Source of the DNA: Paramacrobiotus metropolitanus
Lineage: Eukaryota > Tardigrada > Eutardigrada > Parachela > Macrobiotidae
DNA: 64,000 bases
Reading direction: 5' to 3'
NCBI RefSeq assembly: GCF_019649055.1
Contig: NW_026570308.1
Span: 496,001 to 560,000, forward strand
A model generated the notes under the pieces. It saw nothing but the letters and a program-made list of their open reading frames with translations, did not search any database and was not told the DNA's origin. Below, one piece after another: positions 43,184 through 55,129 of this stretch. How positions within the stretch are numbered: position 1 is the first letter of the stretch; the number at the start of each line of letters is the position of its first letter. The position numbers were made by a program, and so were the translations under genes.

Positions 43184-46086
43184 TTACCTTGCGTTGTTTG
43201 CCCGGTGTCCTGCGTTGTTTGCCCGTTGTCTTGCGTTGTCCACCCGTTGTCCTGCGTTGTTTGCCCGCTGTCCTGCGTTGTTTGCCCGTTGTCTTGCGTT
43301 GTCCACCCGTTGTCCTGCGTTGTTTGCCCGTTGTCTTGCGTTGTCCACCCGTTGTCCTGCGTTGTTTGCCCGGTGTCCTGCGTTGTTTGCCCGTTGTCTT
43401 GCGTTGTCCACCCGTTGTCCTGCGTTGTTTGCCCGTTGTCGTGCGTTGTTTGCCCGTTGTCCTGCGTTGTCCACCCGTTGTCCTGCGTTGTTTGCCCGTT
43501 GTCTTGCGTTGTCCACCCGTTGTCCTGCGTTGTTTGCCCGGTGTCCTGCTTTGTTTGCCCGTTGTCTAGCGTTGTCCACCCGTTGTCCTGCGTTGTTTGC
43601 CCGTTGTCTTGCGTTGTCCACCCGTTGTCGTGCGTTGTTTGCCCTTTGTCTTGCGTTGTCCACCCGTTGTCCTGCGTTGTTTGCCCGGTGTCCTGCTTTG
43701 TTTGCCCGTTGTCTTGCGTTGTCCACCCGTTGTCCTGCGTTGTTTGCCCGTTGTCTTGCGTTGTCCACCCGTTGTCCTGCGTTGTTTGCCCGTTGTCCTG
43801 CGTTGTCCACCCGTTGTCCTGCGTTGTTTGCCCGTTGTCTTGCGTTGTCCACCCGTTGTCCTGCGTTGTTTGCCCGTTGTCGTGCGTTGTTTGTCCGTTG
43901 TCGTGCGTTGTTTGCCCGTTGTCCTGCGTTGTCCACCCGTTGTCCTGCGTTGTCCACCCGTTGTCCTGCGTTGTTTGCCCGTTGTCTTGCGTTGTCCACC
44001 CGTTGTCCTGCGTTGTTTGCCCGTTGTCTTGCGTTGTCCACCCGTTGTCCTGCGTTGTTTGCCCATTGTCCTGCGTTGTTTGCCCGTTGTCTTGCGTTGT
44101 CCACCCGTTGTCCTGCGTTGTTTGCCCGTCGTCGTGCGTTGTTTGCCCGTTGTCCTGCGTTGTTTGCCCGTTGTCCACCCGTTGTCCTGCGTTGTCCACC
44201 CGTTGTCCTGCGTTGTTTGCCCGTTGTCTTGCGTTGTCCACCCGTTGTCCTGCGTTGTTTGCCCGTTGTCCTACGTTGTTTGCCCGTTGTCTTGCGTTGT
44301 CCACCCGTTGTCCTGCGGTGTTTGCCCGTTGTCGTGCGTTGTTTGCCCGTTGTCCTGCGATGTCCACCTGTTGTCCTGCGTTGTTTGCCCGTTGTCTTGC
44401 GTTGTCCACCCGTTGTCCTGCGTTGTTTGCCCGGTGTCCTGCGTTGTTTGCCCGTTGTCTTGCGTAGTCCACCCGTTGTCCTGCGTTGTTTGCCCGTTGT
44501 CGTGCGTTGTTTGCCCGTTGTCCTGCGTTGTCCACCCGTTGTCCTGCGTTGTTTGCCCGTTGTCTTGCGTTGTCCACCCGTTGTCCTGCGTTGTTTGCCC
44601 GGTGTCCTGCTTTGTTTGCCCGTTGTCTTGCGTTGTCCACCCGTTGTCCTGCGTTGTTTGCCCGTTGTCTTGCGTTGTCCACCCGTTGTCCTGCGTTGTT
44701 TGCCCGTTGTCGTGCGTTGTTTGCCCTTTGTCCTGCGTTGTCCACCCGTTGTCCTGCGTTGTTTGCCCGTTCTCTTGCGTTGTCCACCCGTTGTCCTGCG
44801 TTGTTTGCCCGGTGTCCTGCTTTGTTTGCCCGTTGTCTTGCGTTGTCCACCCGTTGTCCTGCGTTGTTTGCCCGTTGTCTTGCGTTGTCCACCCGTTGTC
44901 CTGCGTTGTCCACCCGTTGTCCTGCGTTGTCCACCCGTTGTCCTGCGTTGTTTGCCCGTTGTCTTGCGTTGTCCACCCGTTGTCCTGCGTTGTTTGCCCG
45001 TTGTCTTGCGTTGTTTGCCCGTTGTCTTGCGTTGTTTGCCCGTTGTCCTGCGTTGTCCACCCGTTGTCCTGCGTTGTCCACCCGTTGTCCTGCGTTGTTT
45101 GCCCGTTGTCTTGCGTTGTCCACCCGTTGTCCTGCGTTGTTTGCCCGTTGTCTTGCGTTGTCCACCCGTTGTCCTGCGTTGTTCGCCCGTTGTCCTGCGT
45201 TGTTTGCCCGTTGTCTTGCGTTGTCCACCCGTTGTCCTGCGTTGTTTGCCCGTCGTCGTGCGTTGTTTGCCCGTTGTCCTGCGTTGTTTGCCCGTTGTCC
45301 TGCGTTGTCCACCCGTTGTCCTGCGTTGTCCACCCGTTGTCCTGCGTTGTTTGCCCGTTGTCTTGCGTTGTTTGCCCGTTGTCTTGCGTTGTTTGCCCGT
45401 TGTCCTGCGTTGTCCACCCGTTGTCCTGCGTTGTTTGCCCGTTGTCTTGCGTTGTCCACCCGTTGTCCTGCGTTGTCCACCCGTTGTCCTGCGTTGTTTG
45501 CCCGTTGTCTTGCGTTGTCCACCCGTTGTCCTGCGTTGGTTGCCCGTTGTCCTGCGTTGTTTGCCCGTTGTCGTGCGTTGTCCACCCGTTGTCCTGCGTT
45601 GTTTGCCCGTTGTCCTGCGTTGTCCACCCGTTGTCCTGCGTTGTTTGCCCGTTGTCTTGCGTTGTCCACCCGTTGTCCTGCGTTGTTTGCCCGTTGTCCT
45701 GCGTTGTTTGCCCGTTGTCTTGCGTTGTCCACCCGTTGTCCTGCGTTGTCCACCCGTTGTCCTGCGTTGTTTGCCCGTTGTCTTGCGTTGTCCACCCGTT
45801 GTCCTGCGTTGTTTGCCCGTTGTCCTGCGTTGTTTGCCCGTTGTCTTGCGTTGTTTGCCCGTTGTCGTGCGTTGTTTGCCCGTTGTCCTGCGTTGTCCAC
45901 CCGTTGTCCTGCGTTGTTTGCCCGTTGTCTTGCGTTGTCCACCCGTTGTCCTGCGTTGTTTGCCCGGTGTCCTGCTTTGTTTGCCCGTTGTCTTGCGTTG
46001 TCCACCCGTTGTCCTGCGTTGTTTGCCCGTTGTCCTGCGTTGTCCAACCATTGTCCTGCGTTGCCCACCCGTTGCCCACCCGTTGC
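43184..46086 (+). repeat. Minisatellite, 21-bp unit, about 138 copies
   Basis: The unit is GTTGTCCTGC followed by GTTGTTTGCCC or GTTGTCCACCC. Variation is almost confined to two places: the sixth or seventh base (C, T or G before TGCG) and the TTG/CCA trinucleotide. Variant types recur in similar short series, hinting at higher-order repeats. As 21 is a multiple of three and the unit has no stop in any frame, several frames on both strands stay open for 500-1000 codons. These are not genes. The array decays at both ends. Confidence 0.97.
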
Positions 46087-48174
46087 AGAAAAATAATTGT
46101 TGCAATTGTTCCAATTACTGCAGAAAAATATTTGTTGCCGCAGAATGGAGACAAGCGAAGGCGTTTTTTAACCTTCCAAAGCACACTACCAGACTGGTGG
46201 GAGTTTCTTCGTGAAAACTTGGATTTTCGGATGAGAAATTTCATATTATGAAAGGGAATTTTTTATGTGCTTGTATTGACCATAAGTCACCGGCGGTGAT
46301 TTGGGTATTTAGCAACACCGTTGGGCGTAGAAGGTCCTAATCGTGAAAAGTTTAAATATGTAATAATTCGACAAACAACAACTGACCTAAACAGCATCAT
46401 ATAGTAGGCAACGAGGACTTTAAAAGGAGGTCTTTGCAGTGGTCAATTAACTGACCACCGGTGGGCAAAAGTGGAAAAAAAATAAAAGACACGGTTTTTG
46501 CATGATGTTGTAATTGGTAGAAAATTCGACACAACAAATACACCGATTTTAATACGTGATTTTTTTCTTAAAATAGCGCGTAGCAGTCTTTATGCTACGC
46601 CGCTCAGCCCTTACACTGCATGTTTGGTGCATGCTTGCGCTTTTCATGAGTTTTGCCCATGCGTTTATATCGGAAATCGCTCAAATCAGCGAATACGGTC
46701 CAGTAGCACGTGCGGTTGTGATGCGCTAAAGCTCACATCAACAGTTCTGGGAGCAGCAGCCGCCATCATGAACGCGCAGCTACAGGAGACTGACGTATTT
46801 TTGCACGCCTACACCGCTGTAGGTCCGCTTGGTGTAAACCGCAGTAGATCGCATGAGGCGCCAGGCCGACTGCAGGGTTTTGATGCCGAGTAGAGGTGAT
46901 GCGCTGCTGCAGATCATGAAACGCGGATGCCACGCTGCTGCAGATAAAAATTGTGTAACTGGTGCTGGTTCGATCGGCCTACCCACTGCTCTTCCCTGGA
47001 TTCATTTAGCTTAGAAACCAAATGTCTCCGAGACATTTCGGTGAGGACAACAAGTTGCATTAATTTTGGTCGCAGACAATTCCTTGAAAGGACATCTCGC
47101 CGCGCCACGTTTCCTCGCGGGACATTCAATCCAGAGAAAACTACGCCGCGAAACATTTCCTCACCACGCCGTTTAGACGCCGATACATTTTGCCGCGAGG
47201 CTGTTTCGACGTTTTTGCAGACACTTTTGCCATGTTTATGGAAAATGCCGTGAACACCAAAAAATTAATTGTGGTTAATTTGTATGAGCGGCAGTTGTCT
47301 TCCTAAATAGTCTACCGCTGGTTTCCTTACACATGTGTTTCCTTACACATGTGCAACGTGCTACACATGTCGCTTGTAGAGTATTTCCTTATACTGAACT
47401 GTTTTGCACATGTCGAATCATTTAATATTCGACATTTCACTTCAGCTTTGCTTGGAGTGGTGTCATTATAGCGTAAACTGCAAGTGCAAACCGTTTTGAA
47501 ACTGCTTGGAAACTGACTGCAACTTTGTGAAATTGACTAGGATCGCAAGTTTGAATCGTTCGTCTGAACTGGTCGGAAGACATTACTGACACCAGGTCCA
47601 CGTTGGAGGGGTGGGGGGGGCGGTGGGGGCGGCCGCCCCCCTCCTTTCAGATTTATGGCCGCCGGGGCGGCGCGTTTGAAAGTAACCTTACAGAAGGCCC
47701 GCCGTGGGGGCGGTCTTTATTTTTGAATATAAATTAAATTGCAATTTTTAATATTTTCATTATATTTCTAGTAGTTGGATACTACTGTACACTAACCCTT
47801 CACTTGACGGAAATTTGTACAGTGCGGCACTGTACAATATACATTTCCGTCAAGTGCAACGAGTAGCGACTGGCTGCACTGTACCAATTTCCGTCAACTG
47901 GCCACCCACTCACACTTGTACGAGCGCATTCACCATTCGGCCATTCCATACACGGCTTGCAGCTGGTGGCCTGGCGCATTGATTGCTTGCAAACTTTTAT
48001 CTGTTTTTATTTTTTGTTTTGTTATTTTGTCTCTCCTTGTGCGCCATGGCCGTTCGACGAGGATTTCGTTTTCCTCAAAAAGGTATTTTTGAACTGAAAA
48101 TTCTTATGCTACAAACTGTAACATGAAAATTTTCACAGCCCGTACAGCACAGCAGCCGTTCTGGGATACTGCGC
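46087..48174. other. Non-coding stretch between the minisatellite and the DIRS-like element
   Basis: An ORF at 46498-46893 (plus, ATG start, 131 codons) has no recognisable domain. A GC-rich tract with GGGGGCGGCCGCCCCC lies at 47608-47645. A hairpin (CACTTGACGGAAAT and its partner) lies at 47801-47856. Repeated ACACATGT words occur at 47325-47415. Confidence 0.5.
47801..47856. repeat. Imperfect 25-bp hairpin
   Basis: CACTTGACGGAAATTTGTAC and AGTGC on the left pair with GCACTGTACAATATACATTT and CCGTCAAGTG on the right, with a small bulge. A third partial copy (GCACTGTACCAATTTCCGTC) follows at 47877. Confidence 0.8.
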
Positions 48175-48175
48175 G

Positions 48176-48418
48176 ATGGCGGCACTGCTTGTGCTGCTGC
48201 TGCTGCTGCTGTTGCTGTTGCTGTACGTGGTTTCCCGATGGCTTCGCGGAAAACGAGTGCCATTGCGGGCTGCTGGCGATGGATCTCCATCCTCGTCGAC
48301 GTCCTCGTTGGATCGAGCCACCTTTGTGCCCAAAGAGGACACAGTTCTGCTGCGCCACCGACGCAGCGTGAGCGCTCCAAAGGGTGAACAATCGGAGGTC
48401 TCCCCACCGCCAGCCTGA
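48176..48418 (+). CDS. Small single-pass membrane protein candidate, 80 aa
   Basis: ATG 48176 in a fair context (GCGCGATGG). Residues 2-17 are a Leu-rich hydrophobic helix encoded by a CTG/TTG trinucleotide run, followed by a basic stop-transfer (RWLRGKR), a Ser-rich part (SPSSSTSS) and a basic-Ser motif RHRRSVS that fits a basophilic kinase site. The C-terminus is PPPA. The topology (short N-terminus, helix, basic cytosolic side) is coherent, which is unusual for a random ORF. No family is recognised. The trinucleotide run is also a microsatellite and could make the helix appear by chance. ATTAAA lies about 130 bases past the stop. It lies just upstream of the DIRS-like element. Confidence 0.4.
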   Translation: MAALLVLLLLLLLLLLYVVSRWLRGKRVPLRAAGDGSPSSSTSSLDRATFVPKEDTVLLRHRRSVSAPKGEQSEVSPPPA

Positions 48419-48559
48419 ATATTATTTTACTAATGAGTCTCTGTCTGGCGTGTAGCTTATTTCACGGTTCTAACGGTTCCAACTTCCAACCAGATACTGA
48501 CACTGTCACACAACTTTTTGTCATGTTAATGAGCGCCTTTAGCGATTATTAAATTTTTA

Positions 48560-51470
48560 TCCAAATTTGTTGTCATCAGTGTCTGACCCAGGTAATGCAG
48601 AAAATGTAAGTGCTGCTACCGACATCGCATTCACTGATAATGCCGCTACGACTCTTAGCCGTATAGCGACTGCAATTTTCGATCCTCTTCCGGAAAATGT
48701 TAAGATTCTGCTGACACCGTTGACAACCCTTTACTGTAAAAATTGTTCAGTAAGAAAGAATTCGTAACGTGGGTGACTTTTTGCCCAACATCTGCATGTC
48801 ACATGCACATGTACCATCTACTTCTAAGGCATCTGCGGCAAAGACCGAACCGATTCGCGATTTCCACCAGTGGTTTAGAGCATTTAATGTTCTTAAAATG
48901 TATCGGTGCGCATTGCATCCGGAATTGAGTTTGCCGATGTCTAAGTGCATGGATCACTTAATCACATTGTCAGACAGCTGCGTTGAAAGGCATTGCAACC
49001 AAACAATGGTTTGCTTATGACCGGCAGTTTCGGCTTGCAGTCTGTCGCAACCCTGATGACGTCTCGCAGTGTTCCCGAAAGAATGAAGATATATCTGTCT
49101 CAACCAATTTTGCATAATACTCATCATCCCGTCAGCGGTGCGAGTCGAACAAACATCATCCAGTGCTATCACTGCAGTGAATTCGGCCATACTCGACCGG
49201 AGTGTCCGTTACTGCTGCGCTGTATTGCCGGCAGCCGCCGTAACTCCTGGGTTCGGCAGTCGTTTCTCAAGCTCCCCGCCGGCAACGGGGAGTCTAAATT
49301 ATCGACAAAGTCTGCTACTTATGGAACAAAGGACACTGCACCACCGGTCTATTTTGCCGATACGGCCGCCAGCATCGATGTGTAAGCTGCGGTCAGCGCA
49401 AATACCAAGAACCGCAGTGCAAAGGAATAGCAGGCAACGGTGCCCAGTAGCATCCTTACGCTATTGAAAGCGGACGCTTTCGCGCATTTCCTAAAAATGC
49501 ATCCGGATCGGCCGTACGTCTCACTAGAACTGCACATACTACGTTACAGATGTGTAATATGGGGGGTGTCAACCGGCAGTTTTTTGGAATTTGAGTCCCC
49601 CTAATGCAAAATGTTTTTGCGCGTGGCAAATTTTTTGGATTTCAAGGGTGTCTGAAACCCACTGGCGATTCTGTCCGGTACGTTATGGAGCTGACATCGG
49701 CTGTCGCGGTCCCGTTCGTAACTTATCTACTCCTAACGCAGCGTTTGCGCGTCTGTATTCACAACACCCCCAAAATCAAATTGATACGGAAGTTTTACTA
49801 CTGCAGTCAGTTAGACCATTTACCTCTCCGCCATTAGTACATTTGTCATTAATTCGCTTGGTTTCAGGCCTAAGCCTGATGGTAGATACCGCATATTGAT
49901 GGATATGTCTCGCCCAACTGGAGAAAGCGTAAATGATTACATCAACAATGACGATTACTTGCTAACATTTTGTAGCGTGGACTATGCAGTACGTCTTCTT
50001 CTCTAGCTGGGCAGAGGTGCGTTGATGGCTAAATTCAACATTTAGCATGCGTTCCGTTTGGTGCCTGTCAGACCGGGCGGCTGGCTTTTGCTTAGCTATC
50101 CGTGTAACGGCTCTTTCTAATTTAATATTTTTCGTCCTTTCGGTTCGAGATCTTCTCCGTACCTATTTGTTCTGTTTGATATCTGATACTGTCTACTGCA
50201 TATTTTGCATAAAGTTGGTCATATTTACTTGCTTCATTATGTTGACGCCTTCTTTCTAGCCACCGCTTCCGATTTACAGCTATATTCTCAGCTGATGAAT
50301 AAATTTAGTGACCTTTGCATTTAATTGGGCGTGCCGCTTGCTACGAAAAAAAATTGAGGGCGCATCTACAAACTAAAATTTCTTGGTATTCGTCTCGGTT
50401 CGGTCTCGCTTAGTTTACTGCATGGCAAGCTGATTAAAATTATGGCTATGCTCAATATTACAGCGGAATTTTTAGAGGTCAACTGGATTCGCTGCGATGC
50501 GATTCAGTTATTCACCGATGCTTCTTCTACGCGCGTGTGCGGTGGTTATTTTAACGGCGCATGGTTTCAGCTACGATGGACACCTAGCATTCTGGATGTC
50601 TACTTTTCCATAGAGTGCCTTGAGATCATCCCCATACTTGTAGCACTTCCACCATGTGGACAACATTTCGAAAAAAAAGTAATTTTTAACTGTGAAAATC
50701 TAGGGGCATCTCAAGCGTGGGAAAATTATAAATCGCGAAGCAGAATTGTATTGGAGCTAATGCGGCGAATGGTGGCTATAGCAGCACGTGGTAATTTTAC
50801 AGTGACGATTAAGCATATATCCGGTATTGATAATAAAATTGCTGATGCTTTGTCCCGCTTTCAGATAAAAGGATTTTTCATGTAAGCGCCAAATGTAGAT
50901 TTAAGTCCAACGCCAGTACCGGAAAATGTCTTGCGCGATCTTTACGATTATCACATGATGTGTCATTAAATTCTCTTGACTCGACTATTGATATACTGCG
51001 TTCGAATCATATTGCGCCGCCTCCTGGAAAACTTATCAGAGTGCGATAAATAAATTTACTAAGTTTTGCAAAAAGTTTCACCTGTTTTCTGTAAACATCA
51101 CCAAATCTATCATACTTTGTTGCGTAGCGTTTCTCTTTAAATGTGGTCCATCTCATTCATCAACCAAAGTTTATTTATCAGCAGTCTTTAATGCACTCGG
51201 TGAAAGCGGTTTGAACTTTGAGTTTAATGCGCCGAATATCTCGCAGTGTCTCATTGGCTACAAACGTCTCTCGGTACCGTTGCTGATCATAGACTTCCAA
51301 TTACTATTGATTATAGATTTAGCACACCCGCTGCATTCGGGATTGCCAAGCTGAGCGGCACAGCGCACCGGATGTGCTTGCTGCAGCCCGTTCTCACACA
51401 ACCGACATCTTACAAACGTCCAATTCCAACACCGTCCAGCCGTATGAAAGCGAATGCAAATTGAAAATAA
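48560..51470 (+). mobile_element. Decayed DIRS-like (tyrosine-recombinase) retrotransposon
   Basis: Pieces follow in the order of DIRS-type elements, in shifting frames. A gag-like region at about 48570-49385 shows FHQWFRAFNVLKM, WFAYDRQFRLAVCRNPDD and a CCHC-like knuckle CYHCSEFGHTRPEC. A reverse transcriptase region at about 49850-50400 shows LGFRPKPDGRYRILMD, GALMAKFNI and HAFRLVPVRPGGW, with at least two stops, and the catalytic box reads YVDA. An RNase H-like region at 50442-50885 has LFTDASS, IECLEI and HISGIDNKIADALSRF. The N-terminal core-binding part of a tyrosine recombinase at about 51000-51290 has YQSAINKFTKFCKKF and VYLSAVFNALGESGLNFEF. The catalytic half of the recombinase is missing. 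The copy is dead. No inverted terminal repeats of DIRS type were found next to it. Confidence 0.85.
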
Positions 51471-51479
51471 ATTAAATTT

Positions 51480-52330
51480 ATTTATTCAGGAACCTAAAAG
51501 AAAACTCCCAAAAAATTTTACGAAAACAAAGTACGAAGTCCAAGAACCATAAGAAAAACCCGAAATACACCAGAATAACCTAAGAATAGCATAAAAACAA
51601 CCTGAAAATAACCTACCAAAAACCTAAGACTAGCTTAAAAATAACCAGAGTACTCTGTATAACTTAAGAAACCTGAGAAAATATGAGCAAAATTATATAG
51701 GACTAGCACTGATGACGTCACACAGTACTTTACAGGAGAGCGTGAAAACGGTACCGCCCGGCCACGGGGGTCGAAATCGACTTATATGCTCTATCATATG
51801 CAGAAAACAGTGCTCTACAACCAGGCTTCAAAGGGGTGGCAGTTTGAGAATCGTGCGATGTGCTGTGGTTAGGTTGCGATAACGACCCAGTATCACAATA
51901 CGTAACGCAGTTACTTTTCGAACGCGTTTTTCTCGCAAAGTGGTTTTTTAGGATTTAATCATCACAACCGCTGGCTAGTGGTCATTTACCAGCCGATTTC
52001 AAAAAATTTTTTTGCTATGTATGCAGGTCCGTAGCAACTACCATAAACAACGTTTAACTCGCTTTTGAGAGTCTACGTCATCAATTATAGAAAAAACTAA
52101 AAAACCAGAACCTAAGAAACGAAGTAACCAAAAATCCACAAGAAACCAAAGAAAACTAAGAAACCCAAAGAACCTGAAAACCCTAATACACAAACCAGAC
52201 CTAAGAAACCTAAGGAACCTAAGAAACTTAAGAAACCCAAGAAAGCCTTAACAATTCAAAAATCCCAAGAAACCAAAAAAATTTCGGAAACCTAAAAGAA
52301 TCTAATCAAACCTTCCGAGAAAACTGGAAA
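51480..52330. repeat. Degenerate AAGAAACCT-type repeats
   Basis: At 51490-51690 and 52085-52320 the words AAGAAACC, CCTAAGAA and AACCTAAGA recur with variable spacing. They resemble the centre of the GGCCC foldback element at 8895-9310 (CCTAAGAAA), so a relic of that family is possible, though no GGCCC ends were seen. The part between (51700-52080) shows nothing. Confidence 0.6.
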
Positions 52331-53500
52331 ATCAAGCCGGTCAAATCATTTTGCGGTGAAGTGTCCGCAGCTAGTTGTCCTGCGTCAGAATGTCGCAAAA
52401 TTAAAATGTATCAATGCAAACTGTCCCTAACCGAGTGCTTTAGCGTCAAAATGTCCCGCAGCGAAATGCCTTCGCGGCGAAGAGTCGTGCGTTGAATTTA
52501 ATGGCGGCAAAATGTCACACTCCCAAATGTCCTTGTGCGTGTTCAGGCACGGCACTGCGTGTTTTATTACCACTTCACTGCTTTCTAGTGCAACGGGTGA
52601 TACAGAATGCTCATCCCTGTTATTATCATACCGCTGAATCGTTTTCAAACTCTCTCAAATTAAAGTACGGATTTTTTCGACAAGAAGAAACCTTTCTTGC
52701 TAATTTTTAGTTTCGTGCCTTTTGGAAATTGAAAATTGTATCTTTAGCCGATTCTAATGCAATTTAGTTTTGCGTAAATATATTTATTTATTTGCGTTTT
52801 GCGTGCTTCTAAAATTTATTGCGAGAAATCCACAGGAATGGATGAAGAAAGCTCGAACGGACGCCTAAAAATGTGCGCAGCGAACGCACGGGCGTCAGCT
52901 GTGTGCACCGGTGATCTTTTGGATCCGCACTGTTGCTGGCTTCATGCACGGGAAGTTGCCACGGGTTTTGGCTTGGTGCACGGATTTTTGCATATACATT
53001 TAGATATCTGCTGAATATTTTTTAATTTTGCTATCGAAATTGCTGTACATATAACTCGTGACCTTTCTCTCACCTTATTTACCAATGATTAACGTGAAGA
53101 CCTATTTTATGGTATGCCATAACTGAGATATAGTCAGAGAAATCATTGTCTTCGGTGTGATGTCTCTATAAATTCTTCAGGTGGCAGGAGTGAGCGTGCA
53201 GTTTTCATGGGTTCGAATGAGGCCTTCGCATAACCTCGCACCATCTCTTTTTCAAATGTTGCCCTTCTTAGATCAAGCACGCAAATACATGTGGTCGCCG
53301 TTGCCATTTCAAAGAGCAACCGTATTCTCTCATTATTTCTATGATTTCTGGTTTTGATACTGTTCCCAGACCACATCCACCCCGATACTCGCATCCAATC
53401 TCATTAGATGAGCTCTGACTCTATTTTCGCCGTATTATTCCAACCCAATACCAGCTTAAAAAATAATTGTGGAAGAAATTTTAGTACTCAACGCAAAACA
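52331..53500. other. No gene recognised
   Basis: Words such as AAATGTC recur at 52350-52540 (AAAATGTCCCGC, AAAATGTCACAC, AAATGTCCTT), a weak degenerate repeat. Other ORFs are short and featureless. Confidence 0.5.
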
Positions 53501-53507
53501 ACGGTTG

Positions 53508-54290
53508 GACAGCGCAAGAGAATGGACAACGGGTGGACAACGGTGGACAACGGGTGGACAACGCATGATTACGGGTGGGGAACGGAGGACAACGGGTGGA
53601 CAACGCGAGACAACGGGTGGACAACGGAGGACAACAGGTGGACAACGCAAGACAACGGGTGGACAACGGTGGACAACGGGTGAATAACGCAAGATAACGG
53701 GTGGACAACGGATAGACAACGCAAGACAACGGGTGGACAACGGTGGACAACGGTGCACGACGGGTGGACAAAGGATGGACAACGCAGGACAACGGGTGGG
53801 AAACGGACGACAACAGGTGGACAACGCAAGACAACGGGTTGACAACGGATGGACAACGCAAGACAACGGGTGGACAACGCAAGACAACGGGTTGACAACG
53901 GAGGACAACAGGTGGACAACGGTGGACAACGGGTGGACAACGGATGGACAACGCAGGACAACGGGTGGGAAACGGACGACAACGGGTGGACAACGCAAGA
54001 CAACGGGTTGACAACGGAGGACAACAGGTGGACAACGGTGGACAACGGGTGGACAACGCAGGACAACGGGTGGGAAACGGACGACAACGGGTGGACAACG
54101 GAGGATAACAGGTGGACAACGCAAGACCACGGGTGGACAACGGGTGGACAACGGAGGACCACGCAAGACAACGGGTGGACAACGCAAGACAACGGGTGGA
54201 CAACGCAGAACAACGTGTGGACAACGCAAGACAACGGGTGGAAAATGGAGGACAACGGGTAAGCAACGCAAGACAACAGAGGGTAACGAA
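53508..54290 (-). repeat. Second minisatellite array, same 21-bp motif in inverse orientation
   Basis: The unit reads GGTGGACAACG followed by CAAGACAACG, the reverse complement of the unit at 43184-46086. There are about 37 units. This array is more diverged (GGAGGACAACA, GGGAAACGGACG variants) and has units of other lengths. It is flanked on the right by the inverted partner of the 26-bp sequence at 43072. Confidence 0.95.
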
Positions 54291-54405
54291 TGAGAACGAG
54301 GGCGTTGCGTGGACAGCTGGCCCAGGGGAACTGGAAGGTTACCGGTGGACAACAGAAGTCAACAGGGGGCACAGCAAACAACAGGCAGGATTTAGGTCTC
54401 CAAAT

Positions 54406-54431
54406 AATTGACGTGTAGAAAACGTGCCATA
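54406..54431 (-). repeat. 26-bp sequence, inverted partner of 43072-43097
   Basis: AATTGACGTGTAGAAAACGT followed by GCCATA, the exact reverse complement of 43072-43097. Confidence 0.85.
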
Positions 54432-55129
54432 GGTGATTTTTTAAATCCTATCTTTGACATCAGTTGCATTAAAAAATAGAACAAAATGAAGTATATCCTA
54501 AGCTTTATTTTTAGCCTAAGCACGAAGCTGAAGTTAGAGACAAAAGGGTCCTCATAAGTCTTACTTGTGAGAGTTAGTGAACAAGTCGACAGTTATTCAC
54601 CCACTCGCAAAAATCCACGTGACTGGCAGGCGCATTATCATTCATAAATTTATGAAACGTCACACTGGCTGTTGATTCCCCACAACATTCCTCAATAAAC
54701 TTGTTTCTGTTAACTTGTTCAAACATTAAGTAGAAACAAATACAGCGAAAATTAAAAAAAACCAATTTCAACCGCTTCCGGTTGGTGAACAAATGGCTGC
54801 CTCCTGGCATGGCAGCGTGCCTTCATTTCACTGGAAGCTTTGCTTTGTTTTCGATAGACTTTCAATATGTTCAGTCAACCAAATCACAAAAAACTGAGTA
54901 AACTCTTTCTTTTTTTGCATTTTTGAGGAAAAAGACGAATATAGATATGGTGTAGAAAACATTTTACATGGTTATCTGGCAGTTGTACACCAGATTTGGA
55001 CGAACTTATTGACGTCGTCTGTGTGTACAGCACGGAAATCTGTGTGTACATAAACTTCAAACCAGTGAGAGAGCTAATCAAGTCCATCTTCCTCTATCAA
55101 GATCCTGGCCTACAAGTATTTCCATTATC
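54432..55129. other. Spacer upstream of the BTB gene
   Basis: AT-rich; no TATA box or other promoter element could be assigned with confidence. Confidence 0.5.

Noticed and set aside
43184-46086. CRISPR array
   Set aside because: Units are contiguous without unique spacers, and the DNA is eukaryotic.
43031-46251. Long ORFs of 480 to 1031 codons on both strands
   Set aside because: They are translations of the 21-bp minisatellite, whose unit has no stop codon in any frame; several frames on both strands are open at once.
46498-46893. Plus-strand ORF of 131 codons
   Set aside because: It starts with ATG but shows no domain, helix pattern or homologous context; length alone is not enough in this region.
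53456-54352. ORFs of 260-300 codons on the minus strand and matching ones on the plus strand
   Set aside because: Same cause: the second, inverted copy of the minisatellite.
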